Of a stretch of 33,892 nt of DNA, positions 23,254 to 33,100 are shown in pieces. The position numbers and the translations under genes are program-made. Position 1 is the first letter of the stretch; every line of letters starts with the position of its first letter. The stretch lies in contig CACXAO010000023.1 in the NCBI GenBank assembly GCA_902765625.1, positions 1 through 33,892 on the forward strand, written 5' to 3'. Under the pieces are notes generated by a model. It saw only the letters and a program-made list of their open reading frames with translations, did no database searches and was not told the origin of the DNA. Source of the DNA: an uncultured Ruminococcus sp. (GTDB lineage: Bacteria; Bacillota; Clostridia; Oscillospirales; Acutalibacteraceae).

Positions 23254-25527
23254 TTGGAAGATAACAAGAAAAAGTCAACGCCTCCCAAAAAGCGCGCCGA
23301 CAAGGGACCCAACCAGCGGCTCCGTCAGCGTACGGCGGTCCTGATAATACTCATCCTCGTCGTCGGCTTCGGCGCTACTCTTTTGCGCCTGTCGTTTCTG
23401 ACGATGGTTCAGGGCAGCGAGCTTCAGGAGAAGGCGGTAAACCAGCAGCTTAGCGACACCGTTTTAACAGCCAAGCGCGGCTCGATTTACGACGCAAAGG
23501 GAACCACCCTTGCAGAGAGCGCGTCGGTATGGCAGGTAGTGCTCGCGCCGATAAACTTCACAAACGACGAACAGCGTCAGGCGGCGGCAAAGGGCTTGTC
23601 GGAAATTCTCGGTCTTGACTACGAGAACGTTCTCGAAAAGACCAAACAGCAGAATTACTACACTGTCGTTAAGCGCAAAATCGAGGTTGAGCAGCGCGAC
23701 AAGGTCATCGAGCTTCAGGAAAAGCTCACGAAGGACTACGACTGCGGCGCGGTCATTCAGCTTCTCGACGACTACAAGCGCTATTATCCCAAGGACGACC
23801 TCGCGTCCTGCGTAATCGGCTTCACCGGCGCGGACGAACAGGGTCTTGAGGGCGTTGAATACAAATACGACGACTACCTCTCGGGCACCCCGGGACGAAT
23901 CGTCACCGCCAAAAATGCCCGCGGCACCAACATGCCCTTCCAGTTTGAGCAGAACGTTGAGAGTCAGGACGGCAACAACATCTACCTCACGATCGACGAG
24001 GGCATTCAGAGCATCTGCGAAAAGCACATGGCTCAGGCGATAATCGACAACAACGTACTCAACCGCGGCGTTTGCATCGCGATGGACGTCAACACCGGCG
24101 CGATCCTCGCTATGGTCACCGCAAACGGCTACAACTTAAACGACCCCTACACCCTTCCGACCGATACGCAGCTCAAAATCAAGGAGCTGCCCGAGAAGGA
24201 GCAGGACGCAGAGGAGAGCAAATCTCTCGCGGCAATGTGGCGAAACAAGTGCGTTGCGGATACATACATGCCCGGTTCGGTATTCAAGATGTGTACCGCT
24301 TCAATGGCTCTTGAGGAGGGCAAAATCACCGACAGCTCGCGCTTTACCTGCGGAGGCTACATGCGCGTTGAGGACTACGACATCGGCTGCTCGGTAACCT
24401 CGGGTCACGGCACCCAGACCTTCCTCGAATCCTTCTGCCATTCCTGCAACCCTGCCTTTATTCAGATCGGTCAGCTTGTGGGAATAGATAAATTCCGCGA
24501 CTATTACACCGCCTTCGGCTTCTCGGAGAAGTCGGGCATCGACCTCCCCGGCGAGGCGGACGACAGCTTCTGGCCTGAGGGCGAGATGGGCATGGTCGAC
24601 CTCGCGGTTGCTTCCTTCGGACAGAACTTCAACATCACTCCGCTCAGCATGATAACCGCCTGCGCGGCTGTCTGCAACGGCGGCTACGTTCTCCAGCCCT
24701 ACGTTGTTTCGAAAATCACCGATTCTCACGGCAACGTTATCAAGACGATGGAGAAAAAGGTAAAGCGTCAGGTAATCTCGAACGAGACCTCAAAGAAGAT
24801 GTGCGACATGCTCGCCGCTTACCCCGAGGCAAACGGCGCTTCGGGCGGCTACGTTGCCGGCTACAAGACCGGCGGCAAGACCGGTACCTCCGAGAAAATC
24901 GGCGTTGAAAAGAAGCAGAGCTCCTTTGAGAAGGACTACATCTCGTCGTTCTGCGGTATCGCGCCGACCGACGATCCGCAGATCGCGCTGCTTGTTTTCC
25001 TCGACACTCCCGACGGCGGTGCGTACTACGGCTCGCAGATTGCGGCGCCTATCTTCATCAATATTATGACGGAGCTGCTTCCGTATCTCGAAATCAAGAC
25101 GGACTACTCCGACGAGGACCTTGCGTACCTCAACGTCAGCATGGGCGACTACACGACGCTTTCGGTTGACGAGGCGCTCAAGAAGGCTGAGGCTGACGGC
25201 TTTATTGCAACGGTTGTCGGTTCCGGCTCAACCGTACTCTCGCAGATACCCACGGTATCGAATCAGGTTGCGGCAGGTTCCAGCGTTGTTCTCTACACCG
25301 AGGGCAACCAGCCCGAAAAGGTTACGGTGCCCAGCTTTATCGGCTGCGCGGCATACGAGGCAAACAGCGTGGCGCTTGAGGCAGGCGTCAACGTCAGCTA
25401 CAACGGCGCGGTAAGCGCAGGCGGCGTAGCGGTTGCCCAGAGTATAGCGGAGGGTGCGGAGGTAAGCCGAGGCACGGTTATCAGCGTCACCTTTGCCGCC
25501 AACACGAGCGAAGGCAACAGCGACTGA
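23254..25527 (+). CDS. class B penicillin-binding protein with PASTA domains (FtsI/SpoVD type)
   Basis: This is the septal transpeptidase that crosslinks peptidoglycan with FtsW. The 757-aa protein has a cytoplasmic basic N-terminus, one membrane helix (about 32-52), a pedestal domain, and the transpeptidase domain with SVFK (Ser342-Lys345), SCN (397-399) and KTG (542-544). Two C-terminal PASTA domains follow (about residues 625-750), which bind muropeptide or help localisation. Vegetative PbpB and sporulation SpoVD share this design, and I cannot tell which role applies; being the only PBP in the cluster suggests division. The start is TTG at 23254, with AGGAG six bases upstream. The preceding gap holds a tandem repeat and a dyad. 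Confidence 0.95.
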   Translation: MEDNKKKSTPPKKRADKGPNQRLRQRTAVLIILILVVGFGATLLRLSFLTMVQGSELQEKAVNQQLSDTVLTAKRGSIYDAKGTTLAESASVWQVVLAPINFTNDEQRQAAAKGLSEILGLDYENVLEKTKQQNYYTVVKRKIEVEQRDKVIELQEKLTKDYDCGAVIQLLDDYKRYYPKDDLASCVIGFTGADEQGLEGVEYKYDDYLSGTPGRIVTAKNARGTNMPFQFEQNVESQDGNNIYLTIDEGIQSICEKHMAQAIIDNNVLNRGVCIAMDVNTGAILAMVTANGYNLNDPYTLPTDTQLKIKELPEKEQDAEESKSLAAMWRNKCVADTYMPGSVFKMCTASMALEEGKITDSSRFTCGGYMRVEDYDIGCSVTSGHGTQTFLESFCHSCNPAFIQIGQLVGIDKFRDYYTAFGFSEKSGIDLPGEADDSFWPEGEMGMVDLAVASFGQNFNITPLSMITACAAVCNGGYVLQPYVVSKITDSHGNVIKTMEKKVKRQVISNETSKKMCDMLAAYPEANGASGGYVAGYKTGGKTGTSEKIGVEKKQSSFEKDYISSFCGIAPTDDPQIALLVFLDTPDGGAYYGSQIAAPIFINIMTELLPYLEIKTDYSDEDLAYLNVSMGDYTTLSVDEALKKAEADGFIATVVGSGSTVLSQIPTVSNQVAAGSSVVLYTEGNQPEKVTVPSFIGCAAYEANSVALEAGVNVSYNGAVSAGGVAVAQSIAEGAEVSRGTVISVTFAANTSEGNSD

Positions 25528-25599
25528 TTTATTTCGGCATTTGTTCCGGTTATCCCGGTTTACATTGGCATACAAGCGAAAATGAAAGGAACGGTAAAT

Positions 25600-26628
25600 A
25601 TGTTAGTATACGGAATATGGACGTTTTGCGCGGCTATCGCTGCCTTCCTGATTTCGGCTGTGACGGGAAAGTTTCTGATTCCCTTCCTTCACAAGCTCAA
25701 CTTCGGGCAGACTATCCTTGAGGACGGTCCCAAGTGGCACAAGAGCAAGCAGGGTACTCCCATTATGGGCGGTATCATGTTTATCATCGCAATCGCAGCG
25801 GTTTCGGTCATCAGCACCGTGGTCTATATGCTCACGGGCGCAGGCTTTATTGAAACCTACTTTGCGGACATCAGCCGCGAGGTCACCTTCATCTTCGCGG
25901 GACTCGGTCTTGCGCTCGCCAACGGCCTTATCGGCTTTATCGACGACTACACCAAGGTAGTCAAGAAGCGCAACCTCGGTCTTACGGCTATTCAGAAGCT
26001 CGTTTTACAGTTCGCTGTCGCAGCGGCTTATCTCGCCACTCTCGGCATCGCCGGCTACGGCACCTCTACCGTCATTCCGTTTGTAGGCTCGGTAGACCTC
26101 GGATTCTTCTATTATATTATCGCGGCGATCGTGATCGTCGGCGTTGTAAACGCGGTCAACCTCACCGACGGCGTCGACGGTTTGGACGGCTCAATCACCT
26201 TCTTTGTAGCGGTCAGCTTCATGCTCATCGCCAGCAAGCTTTATTCTCTGGGCATTACCGCTGTCAGCGCGGCTGTTGCAGGCGCGTGCCTCGGATTCCT
26301 GGTTTGGAACTTCCACCCTGCAAAGGTATTTATGGGCGACACAGGCTCGCTCTTCCTCGGCGGTATCGTATGCGCTCTCGCGTTCGCGGTCAATATGCCG
26401 ATCCTGCTTCTGCCGCTTGGCATCGTTTACCTCTGCGAGATGTTCTCGGTTATGCTTCAGGTCAGCTACTTCAAGCTCACCCACGGCAAGCGCCTCTTTA
26501 AGATGAGCCCGATCCACCACCACTTTGAGATGTGCGGCTGGAGCGAGGTCAGGATCGTGGGCGTATTCAGCGCGGTGACCGCACTGTTCGGCGCGGTTTC
26601 GTTCCTGCTGGTGCTCTTCGGAGTATGA
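25600..26628 (+). CDS. mraY: phospho-N-acetylmuramoyl-pentapeptide transferase
   Basis: MraY attaches phospho-MurNAc-pentapeptide to undecaprenyl phosphate, making lipid I at the inner face of the membrane. The ~342-aa protein has about ten membrane helices and the family motifs [54 protein letters not shown] and [14 protein letters not shown] chose ATG at 25600, with AAAGGA nine bases upstream. An earlier ATG at 25582 lies before that site. murE and murF, which often sit just upstream, and murD, often just downstream, are absent here. Confidence 0.97.
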   Translation: MLVYGIWTFCAAIAAFLISAVTGKFLIPFLHKLNFGQTILEDGPKWHKSKQGTPIMGGIMFIIAIAAVSVISTVVYMLTGAGFIETYFADISREVTFIFAGLGLALANGLIGFIDDYTKVVKKRNLGLTAIQKLVLQFAVAAAYLATLGIAGYGTSTVIPFVGSVDLGFFYYIIAAIVIVGVVNAVNLTDGVDGLDGSITFFVAVSFMLIASKLYSLGITAVSAAVAGACLGFLVWNFHPAKVFMGDTGSLFLGGIVCALAFAVNMPILLLPLGIVYLCEMFSVMLQVSYFKLTHGKRLFKMSPIHHHFEMCGWSEVRIVGVFSAVTALFGAVSFLLVLFGV

Positions 26629-26660
26629 TAAAAAATCAACTATTCCTTTGGAGGTAAGCA

Positions 26661-27920
26661 ATGGCTCCAAACAGAAAATTACTTTATAAGGGCGACGTCA
26701 ACCGCATTTACGACGACGAGTACAAGGCGGAGCAGTCGGCTAAAAAGGAGAAGCTTTTCATCAGACCGACGCGTCAGCGCAAGATGAAGAACGCCAAGTG
26801 GTTCGCAATCGGCATGGGTATCGACCTGCCGTTCTGCATCATCCTCCTTATTCTGCTGACCATCGGCACCATCATGATGTTCTCGGCGAGCTACGCCTTC
26901 GCCTATTACACCCAGAACGACAGCTATTACTTTTTGATACGTCAGCTCATATTCATCGCAGTCGGCGTGTTCGTTATGGGCGTAATGTCCTTTTTCAACT
27001 ACAATAAGCTCCACAAAATCGCGCCGCTTGTTCTCGGCATAGCTTATGTCTGTCTGCTTATCGTGCTTGTGCTTCCTGCAGGCGACGGAGGCGTAAGGCG
27101 CTGGATCCCTCTGGGCATGTTCAATATTCAGCCCTCCGAGATCGCGAAATTCGCGGTTATCCTGTTCTTCGCGCACTGGGCTAGTAAGTATTACGACAAA
27201 ATGCAGCTCGCAAAGTTCAGCGTGCTGCCGGGCGTGATTGTATTCGGCTCCATCGCCATGCTGCTTATTCTGGAGCCGCACTATTCCGGTATCGTAATTA
27301 TCGGCATGCTCACCGTGCTCATGCTTTATATCGGCGGAATGAAAACAAAGTACCTGCTTATCGGCGGAGTTATCCTTGTCGGTCTTGTGCTTGTGCTCGC
27401 TGTGACGGGCGGTCTGTCGTACGCGATGAGCCGAATGGACGGCTGGGGTCAGGCGCTTGAGTATACCACCGAGGAGATGTGGCAGACCACATGGCAGACG
27501 CGCAACTCGCTCTACGCGATCGGTTCCGGCGGCTTGTGGGGCTTGGGTCTCGGACAGTCCCGTCAGAAGTACCTCTATCTGCCCGAACCGCAGAACGACT
27601 TCATCTTCGCAATCGTCGTCGAGGAGCTCGGACTCATCGGCGCGGCGATCATACTGCTTATTTTCGCACTGCTCGTATGGAGAGGAATCACCCTCTCGCT
27701 GCGTTCAAAGGATAAATTCGGCAAGCTGCTCGGCATCGGACTGACCTCGCAGATCGGCATTCAGGTCGTCCTCAACATTCTCGTTATCACCGACTGGCTG
27801 CCCAATACCGGTATCAGCCTTCCGTTCTTCAGCTACGGCGGCTCCTCGCTTATTATGCTTTTGGCGCAGATGGGCATCGTGCTCTCGATTTCGAGAACGG
27901 CAAATATTGAACGGCAGTAA
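26661..27920 (+). CDS. ftsW: FtsW family lipid II polymerase
   Basis: FtsW is a SEDS glycosyltransferase that polymerises lipid II at the septum with its class B PBP partner. The 419-aa protein has a charged N-terminal extension of about 50 residues before the first helix, then about ten membrane segments. Signature segments are GVRRWIPLGMFNIQPSEIAK, LEPHYSGIVIIG, LYAIGSGGLWGLGLGQSRQK, LPEPQNDFIFAIVVEELG and GISLPFFSYGGSSL. TTTGGAGG precedes the ATG. It stands between mraY and murG, as in many dcw clusters, which favours FtsW over RodA. Confidence 0.96.
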   Translation: MAPNRKLLYKGDVNRIYDDEYKAEQSAKKEKLFIRPTRQRKMKNAKWFAIGMGIDLPFCIILLILLTIGTIMMFSASYAFAYYTQNDSYYFLIRQLIFIAVGVFVMGVMSFFNYNKLHKIAPLVLGIAYVCLLIVLVLPAGDGGVRRWIPLGMFNIQPSEIAKFAVILFFAHWASKYYDKMQLAKFSVLPGVIVFGSIAMLLILEPHYSGIVIIGMLTVLMLYIGGMKTKYLLIGGVILVGLVLVLAVTGGLSYAMSRMDGWGQALEYTTEEMWQTTWQTRNSLYAIGSGGLWGLGLGQSRQKYLYLPEPQNDFIFAIVVEELGLIGAAIILLIFALLVWRGITLSLRSKDKFGKLLGIGLTSQIGIQVVLNILVITDWLPNTGISLPFFSYGGSSLIMLLAQMGIVLSISRTANIERQ

Positions 27921-27934
27921 TTTTGGAGGTTCTT

Positions 27935-29056
27935 ATGAAGGTTTTACTCGCGGGCGGCGGTACGGCGGGTCATATCAATCCCGCACTCGCCATTGCAGGC
28001 TATATCAAATCCATGCGACCCGATACCCGGTTCCTTTTTATCGGCAACGAGGGCGGCATGGAGCAAAGGCTCGTTCCTCAGGCGGGCTATGATATCAAAT
28101 CGATTTCAATCAGCGGCTTCAAGCGCAGCTTCAAGCCTAAGGCGGCTGTTGAAAATATAAAGACTCTGGGCAGGACGGTTTCGTCGTCGGCTCAGGCTAA
28201 AAAAATCATCAAGGAATTCAATCCCGACATCTGTATCGGCACAGGCGGCTACGTATCGGGACCCGTTGTCCGCACAGCGGCAAAAATGGGGATTCCTTGT
28301 CTTATCCACGAACAAAACGCCTATCCCGGCGTTACGAACAAGCTCCTCAGCAAGCGCGTGAAAAAGATCATGCTCGCGGTTGAGGCGGCTAAAAAATACT
28401 TTCCCGAAGCGGACGTTGTCGTAACCGGCAACCCCGTCCGCGGCGAGATCCTCACGGCTGACAGGGAAGCCTCGCGCGAAAAGCTCGGTCTTGACCAGCG
28501 TCCGGTCGTGCTTTCGTTCGGCGGAAGCCTCGGCGCACAGAAGGTGAACGAGGCTGTGGCTGACATCGTAGCGCGCAGCGGAATCGACGGCAGGTATCAG
28601 CACATTCACGCCTACGGAAAGTTCGGCAGCTTCTTCCCGAAGCTTGTTGAGGAGAAGGGCGCCGACCTGAGCAAGGCTCCGAATCTCGACATCAGACCGT
28701 ATATCGACAATATGCCCGAATGTATGGCGGCGGCAGATCTGGTCATTTGCCGCGCAGGCGCGATCACGCTCAGCGAGCTTCAGGCAATGGGCAAGCCGGC
28801 TATTCTGATCCCCTCGCCGAACGTTTCGGAAAATCATCAGTATCACAACGCGATGGCGCTTGTTAACGCAGGCGCGGCTGAACTGATAGAGGAGAGCGAA
28901 CTCACGGGAGAGCTGCTCACAAAGAAGATCGACGAGATGCTCTCGGACCGCGAAAAGCTCAGAAAATACGGCGAATGTGCAAAGCGTATGGCGATAACCA
29001 ACGCCGGCGAGCGCATTTACGCGATAGTAAAAAAGACGCTCGAGAGCGCAAAATAA
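27935..29056 (+). CDS. murG: UDP-GlcNAc:lipid I N-acetylglucosaminyltransferase MurG
   Basis: MurG adds GlcNAc to lipid I, making lipid II on the cytoplasmic face of the membrane. The ~373-aa GT-B protein begins MKVLLAGGGTAGHINPALAI, with the donor/acceptor G-loop, and shows CIGTGGYVSGPVV, LIHEQNAYPGVTNK, VLSFGGSLGAQKVNE and the C-terminal RAGAITLSELQAMGKPAILI. ATG at 27935 is preceded by GGAGG. An in-frame TTG at 27923 lies before the binding site. It starts 14 bases after ftsW and is co-transcribed. Confidence 0.97.
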   Translation: MKVLLAGGGTAGHINPALAIAGYIKSMRPDTRFLFIGNEGGMEQRLVPQAGYDIKSISISGFKRSFKPKAAVENIKTLGRTVSSSAQAKKIIKEFNPDICIGTGGYVSGPVVRTAAKMGIPCLIHEQNAYPGVTNKLLSKRVKKIMLAVEAAKKYFPEADVVVTGNPVRGEILTADREASREKLGLDQRPVVLSFGGSLGAQKVNEAVADIVARSGIDGRYQHIHAYGKFGSFFPKLVEEKGADLSKAPNLDIRPYIDNMPECMAAADLVICRAGAITLSELQAMGKPAILIPSPNVSENHQYHNAMALVNAGAAELIEESELTGELLTKKIDEMLSDREKLRKYGECAKRMAITNAGERIYAIVKKTLESAK

Positions 29057-29119
29057 TCCGCTCACAAACCTCTTGATTTAACATATGATATACTGTATTC
29101 TTATTAAGAGGGTGTCAGT

Positions 29120-30373
29120 ATGTCAAGGTTATTGGTTGCAGGACGGCAGCGGCTTGAGGGCGAGGTATCTGTTCAGGGCGCGAAAAACAGCGCGCTACCG
29201 ATCATCGCGGCGACCCTGCTCACAAAGGGCGAAAACGTGATTTTCAACTGTCCGCGGCTCTCGGACGTCGAGGCTTCATGCGCGATACTGCGCTATCTCG
29301 GCGGCAAGGCTCAGCGCACCGACGGCGCGCTGCTGATCAATTGCGACGGAGTCTGCCGGTACGAGATCCCGGATTCGCTGATGCGGCGAACCCGAAGCTC
29401 TATCGTGTTTTTGGGAGCGGTGCTCGCGCGAACGGGCAGAGCAAGACTCAGCTTTCCCGGAGGCTGCGAGATCGGACCGCGTCCGATAGATATGCACCTC
29501 AGAGCGCTGCGCGGACTTGGCGCGGAGATCGAGGAAAAGCACGGCGTGCTCGAATGCAAGGCGCCCTACGGACTTCGCGGAGCAAAGATATCGCTGTCGT
29601 TCCCGAGCGTGGGAGCGACCGAGGACGTAATGATAGCCGCAACGCTTGCGGCAGGCACAACTACGATTACAAACGCGGCGAGGGAGCCTGAGATACGCGA
29701 CCTTGCCGATTACTTAAACAAGTGCGGCGCTGAGATTTACGGCGCAGGCGAGGGAGTTATCGTCATCGAGGGCGTATCCTCGCTTCACAGCGCGGCGCAC
29801 ACGATCATTCCCGACCGTATCGTCGCGGCGACGCTGATGTCCTGCGCGGCGGTCACAGGCTCCGAAATCGTCCTCAGGGGCGCAGTCGCGAGCCATCTGG
29901 GCGCGGTGATCCCCGTCTTTGAGGAAGGCGGCTGCCGCGTGACTCTCAGCGACCGCGATATCAGGCTAAAAGCTCCGAAGCGGCTCGGTTCAATGCGGAT
30001 CGTCCGCACAATGCCGTACCCGGGCTTTCCAACCGACGCACAGGCTCCTCTTATGGCGGCTGCCTGCGCGGCTGACGGCACAACGGTATTTATCGAGAAC
30101 ATATTTGAGAACCGCTACCGCCATATCGCCGAGCTTTCGCGAATGGGCGCGTCTGTGCGCACCGAGGGCAAGGTTGCCGTAGTCGAGGGCGTTCAAAGGC
30201 TCTACGGAGCGCCCGTTGAGGCTACCGATCTGCGCGGCGCGGCGGCTCTTGTTACCGCGGGACTTTGCGCGGAGGGCACAACGTCCGTCGGCGGAATACG
30301 CTACCTCGAGAGAGGCTACGAGGACTTTGATCTGATCCTCTCGTCGCTCGGGGCGGACGTTAAAAAGGTATAA
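29120..30373 (+). CDS. murA: UDP-N-acetylglucosamine 1-carboxyvinyltransferase
   Basis: MurA transfers enolpyruvate from PEP to UDP-GlcNAc, the first committed step of peptidoglycan synthesis and the target of fosfomycin. The 417-aa protein has Lys22-Asn23 in VQGAKNSALPI and the catalytic loop Cys, about residue 116, in SFPGGCEIGPRPID. A Cys here predicts fosfomycin sensitivity of the enzyme. Later motifs include PDRIVAATLM, PYPGFPTDAQAPLMA and NIFENRYRHIAEL. GAGGGTG lies before the ATG. Firmicutes often carry two MurA paralogs; which one this is cannot be told. Confidence 0.97.
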   Translation: MSRLLVAGRQRLEGEVSVQGAKNSALPIIAATLLTKGENVIFNCPRLSDVEASCAILRYLGGKAQRTDGALLINCDGVCRYEIPDSLMRRTRSSIVFLGAVLARTGRARLSFPGGCEIGPRPIDMHLRALRGLGAEIEEKHGVLECKAPYGLRGAKISLSFPSVGATEDVMIAATLAAGTTTITNAAREPEIRDLADYLNKCGAEIYGAGEGVIVIEGVSSLHSAAHTIIPDRIVAATLMSCAAVTGSEIVLRGAVASHLGAVIPVFEEGGCRVTLSDRDIRLKAPKRLGSMRIVRTMPYPGFPTDAQAPLMAAACAADGTTVFIENIFENRYRHIAELSRMGASVRTEGKVAVVEGVQRLYGAPVEATDLRGAAALVTAGLCAEGTTSVGGIRYLERGYEDFDLILSSLGADVKKV

Positions 30374-30421
30374 AGGGTTATCCGCGTTGACGGAATTACG
30401 AAAAAAAAAGGAGGTATGCCC

Positions 30422-31834
30422 ATGGCACTCAGCTCAAAAGAGAAGAAGGAGCTTGCTAAGCAGCGCAAGGAAAACGCAAGGCAGGCGCTGAAGTTCCATA
30501 AGGAGCAGGAAAAACGGGCGAAAAAATCCTCTTCCAAATCAAAAAAGCAGAACGAAGATAAGCCCAAAAAGCCTTCGGCGAGCAAAATCGAGGAGGCTGT
30601 TAATTCGGGCAAAACCGCTAAATTTCAAAAAATCAGCCGTGAGGAGAAGTTCCGCCGCGAAAGCGAGGAAAAAATCCGCAACCTCAAGCCCCAGGACTTT
30701 GAGGACGGCTATTACATAGACGAGTTCAGCGAGAAGCAGCGCAGCGAACGCCGCGCAAAGATCATCCGTCAGCAGGAGACCGAGACCATCCGCCGCAACA
30801 AAAAGCCCATGACCAGCAAGCAGGTGCGTATGCGCCGCATTCTGATCACGGCGGCAACGCTGATCGCGGTCATCGCGATAGGCGTGATTCTCAGCTTCAC
30901 CGTACTCTTTAAGACCGAGAATATTATCGTCGAAGGCTGCTCATACTATTATGACGACCAGATCATCAGCTACAGCAACGTTGCGCTGCAGCAGAATATT
31001 TTCATCGCGAAGATGAACAGCACACCGCAGGAGATCATCGACAACTTTGCATATGTTGAGGACGCGAAGGTAGATTTCAACATTCCCGACACCGTCACGA
31101 TCACCATCACAGACGCGGTTCCCTCGTACTACATGGTTGAGGGCAACAACTACCTGCTTGTCAGCGCAAAGGGCAGGGTGCTTGAGCGCACCGAGAATAA
31201 GCCCGACAATATCCCCGAGCTGATCTGCGGCGAGGTGAGCGGCAAGGAGGTTGGCTCGTACATCAATTTTGACGACCCCACGGTGCCCGAAATCCTCAGC
31301 AAGGTTGCAAAGAGCCTCGCGGACAACGAGTTCACCGGAGTAATCGGCTTTGACGTTACAAATACCGCGGAGATCACCCTCAACTACGAGGGCAGGATCC
31401 GGATAAACCTCGGCGTTTCGGAGGATCTTGACTACAAGCTCCGCACCGCTCAGGCGATCATCGACAAGAAGCTCGACCCCAACCACACCGGTCAGGTCTA
31501 CGGCAATCTCGACGTTTCGACCTGTTCCAAAAACAAAATGTCGCGCTATGTGCCTGCCGCCACGGTTCCGCAGACAACTCAGAGCGGTTCGGTTCCGGCT
31601 ACAACGGGAGCTGCCGACGGCTCGGGAAGCGGCGACGGTACCGACTGGAACGGCGATTACGGCAACGAGTGGTACGACGAGAACTACAACTGGGAGGATA
31701 ATTCCAACGAGTGGAGCGACGACGGAAACTCTGACTGGAGCGACGACTCAGGCAGCGGCGGCTATGACGACGGCGGTAATAACAACGGCGGCGGTCAGAA
31801 CACAGGCTACGACGGAGAGGTTCCGGAGTTCTGA
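30422..31834 (+). CDS. ftsQ: FtsQ/DivIB-type division protein with acidic tail
   Basis: FtsQ (DivIB) is a bitopic divisome protein that links FtsL/FtsB to late septal enzymes. The ~470-aa protein has a long Lys/Glu/Arg-rich cytoplasmic region (about 1-137), one membrane helix (about 138-161), the POTRA domain starting TENIIVEGCSYYYDDQIISY and a beta domain. The final ~75 residues are a low-complexity tail of Asp, Gly, Asn and Trp/Tyr repeats, outside the membrane. ATG at 30422 has GGAGG seven bases upstream; an ATG at 30416 is too close to it. It lies between murA and ftsZ, the standard place. Confidence 0.93.
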   Translation: MALSSKEKKELAKQRKENARQALKFHKEQEKRAKKSSSKSKKQNEDKPKKPSASKIEEAVNSGKTAKFQKISREEKFRRESEEKIRNLKPQDFEDGYYIDEFSEKQRSERRAKIIRQQETETIRRNKKPMTSKQVRMRRILITAATLIAVIAIGVILSFTVLFKTENIIVEGCSYYYDDQIISYSNVALQQNIFIAKMNSTPQEIIDNFAYVEDAKVDFNIPDTVTITITDAVPSYYMVEGNNYLLVSAKGRVLERTENKPDNIPELICGEVSGKEVGSYINFDDPTVPEILSKVAKSLADNEFTGVIGFDVTNTAEITLNYEGRIRINLGVSEDLDYKLRTAQAIIDKKLDPNHTGQVYGNLDVSTCSKNKMSRYVPAATVPQTTQSGSVPATTGAADGSGSGDGTDWNGDYGNEWYDENYNWEDNSNEWSDDGNSDWSDDSGSGGYDDGGNNNGGGQNTGYDGEVPEF

Positions 31835-31887
31835 TAAATTTACCAAAATTCAAAACTTTATAACTTAAAAAAATACCGTAAAAACCA

Positions 31888-31916
31888 TTGATATTTTCAC
31901 AATAGTGTGATAATAT
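31888..31916 (+). promoter_or_regulatory. putative ftsZ promoter
   Basis: TTGATA at 31888-31893 and TAATAT at 31911-31916 are spaced by 17 bp in the gap between ftsQ and ftsZ. The -10 is imperfect. A separate ftsZ promoter is common. Confidence 0.55.
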
Positions 31917-31992
31917 AGTAACATAAGTATGTAAAATACGAAATTAGGCACTTTTCTGTGATAGATAAGATTGCGTTAAGGAGGACAACAAA

Positions 31993-33083
31993 ATGGCTTA
32001 CTGGAAAATGAGTACACCCCGAAAATTAAAGTAATAGGCGTAGGCGGAGGCGGCGGCAACGCTGTCAACAGAATGGTTACCACAGGCATTAAGAACGTAG
32101 AGTTTATCGCGGTCAATACCGACGAGCCTGTACTTCGTCTTTCAAAGGCTACGCAGAAGATACACATCGGCGAGAAGCTGACAAGAGGTAAGGGCGCAGG
32201 CGCAAATCCCGCAATCGGTCAGAGCGCTGCCGAGGAGAGCAAGGACGAGATTGCAGCTCTTCTCAAGGACACAGACATGGTATTCGTAACCGCAGGTATG
32301 GGCGGCGGCACCGGTACAGGCGCAGCTCCCGTTATCGCGAAAATCGCCAAGGACCTCGGAATCCTCACCGTTGGCGTAGTTACAAAGCCCTTCGCTTTTG
32401 AGGGCAAAAAGAGAATGACTCAGGCTGAGCAGGGTATCTCGGAGCTTACTCCCTGCGTGGATTCGCTTATTATCGTTCCTAACGAGGGACTCAAGAAGGT
32501 TTCAGACACAACCATCACACTTCTCAACGCTTTCGAAATGTCAGACGACGTTCTCAGACAGGGTGTTCAGAGTATTTCCGACCTCATCCTTCTTCCCGGT
32601 CTTATCAACCTCGACTTTGCTGACGTTACCTCCGTTATGAAGGACGCCGGCAACGCTCACATGGGTATGGGCAAGGCTTCCGGCAAGGACAAGGCGAAGA
32701 TCGCCGCTACAAAGGCAATTTCCTCTCCGCTGCTTGAGACCTCTATCGACGGCGCAAAGGGCGTTATAATCAATATCACCGCTTCCTCCGACATCAGTCT
32801 TGAGGATATCGATACCGCGGCTACCATGATCAAGGATAAGGTAAGCGAGGACGCGAACATTATCTGGGGTGCCGTTATCGACGACAAGATGAACGACGAG
32901 ATGAGCGTAACCGTTATCGCCACAGGCTTTGGCGGTCCCGACCAGAAGCCCGCTGAGGCTCCCGTAGACAACGTTATCGTAGACACACCCATCGTTGCTA
33001 CTCCATCTTCAAGAGCGACTAAGGATACCACCGACGACGAGGACGACACCTTCTACGATATCATGTCGATCTTCAATAAATAA
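31993..33083 (+). CDS. ftsZ: cell division protein FtsZ (5' frame disrupted by one base)
   Basis: FtsZ is the tubulin-like GTPase that forms the division ring. The frame from 32001 to the stop reads [20 protein letters not shown], the tubulin signature [25 protein letters not shown], and a C-terminal linker ending [13 protein letters not shown], the likely membrane-anchor-binding peptide. An excellent ribosome binding site (AAGGAGG) and ATG at 31993 precede it, but that ATG is in another frame and stops after 13 codons. One base seems to be missing near 31998, since ATG GCT TA(n) CTG GAA AAT GAG would restore the usual N-terminus. An ATG at 32073 would remove the GTP-binding loop and is unlikely. 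I annotate from the expected start. Confidence 0.9.
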
Positions 33084-33100
33084 TTAATTTCAAAACGCAG

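Noticed and set aside
29073-29094. Promoter TTGATT/TATACT ahead of murA
   Set aside because: The boxes are only 10 bp apart, too close for a sigma-A promoter.
31993-32036. Programmed -1 frameshift in ftsZ
   Set aside because: No slippery heptamer that fits the reading frame, and no stimulatory structure was seen. A missing base or unusual start is simpler.
32073-32075. ATG as ftsZ start
   Set aside because: It would delete the glycine-rich nucleotide-binding loop that is intact in frame just upstream.
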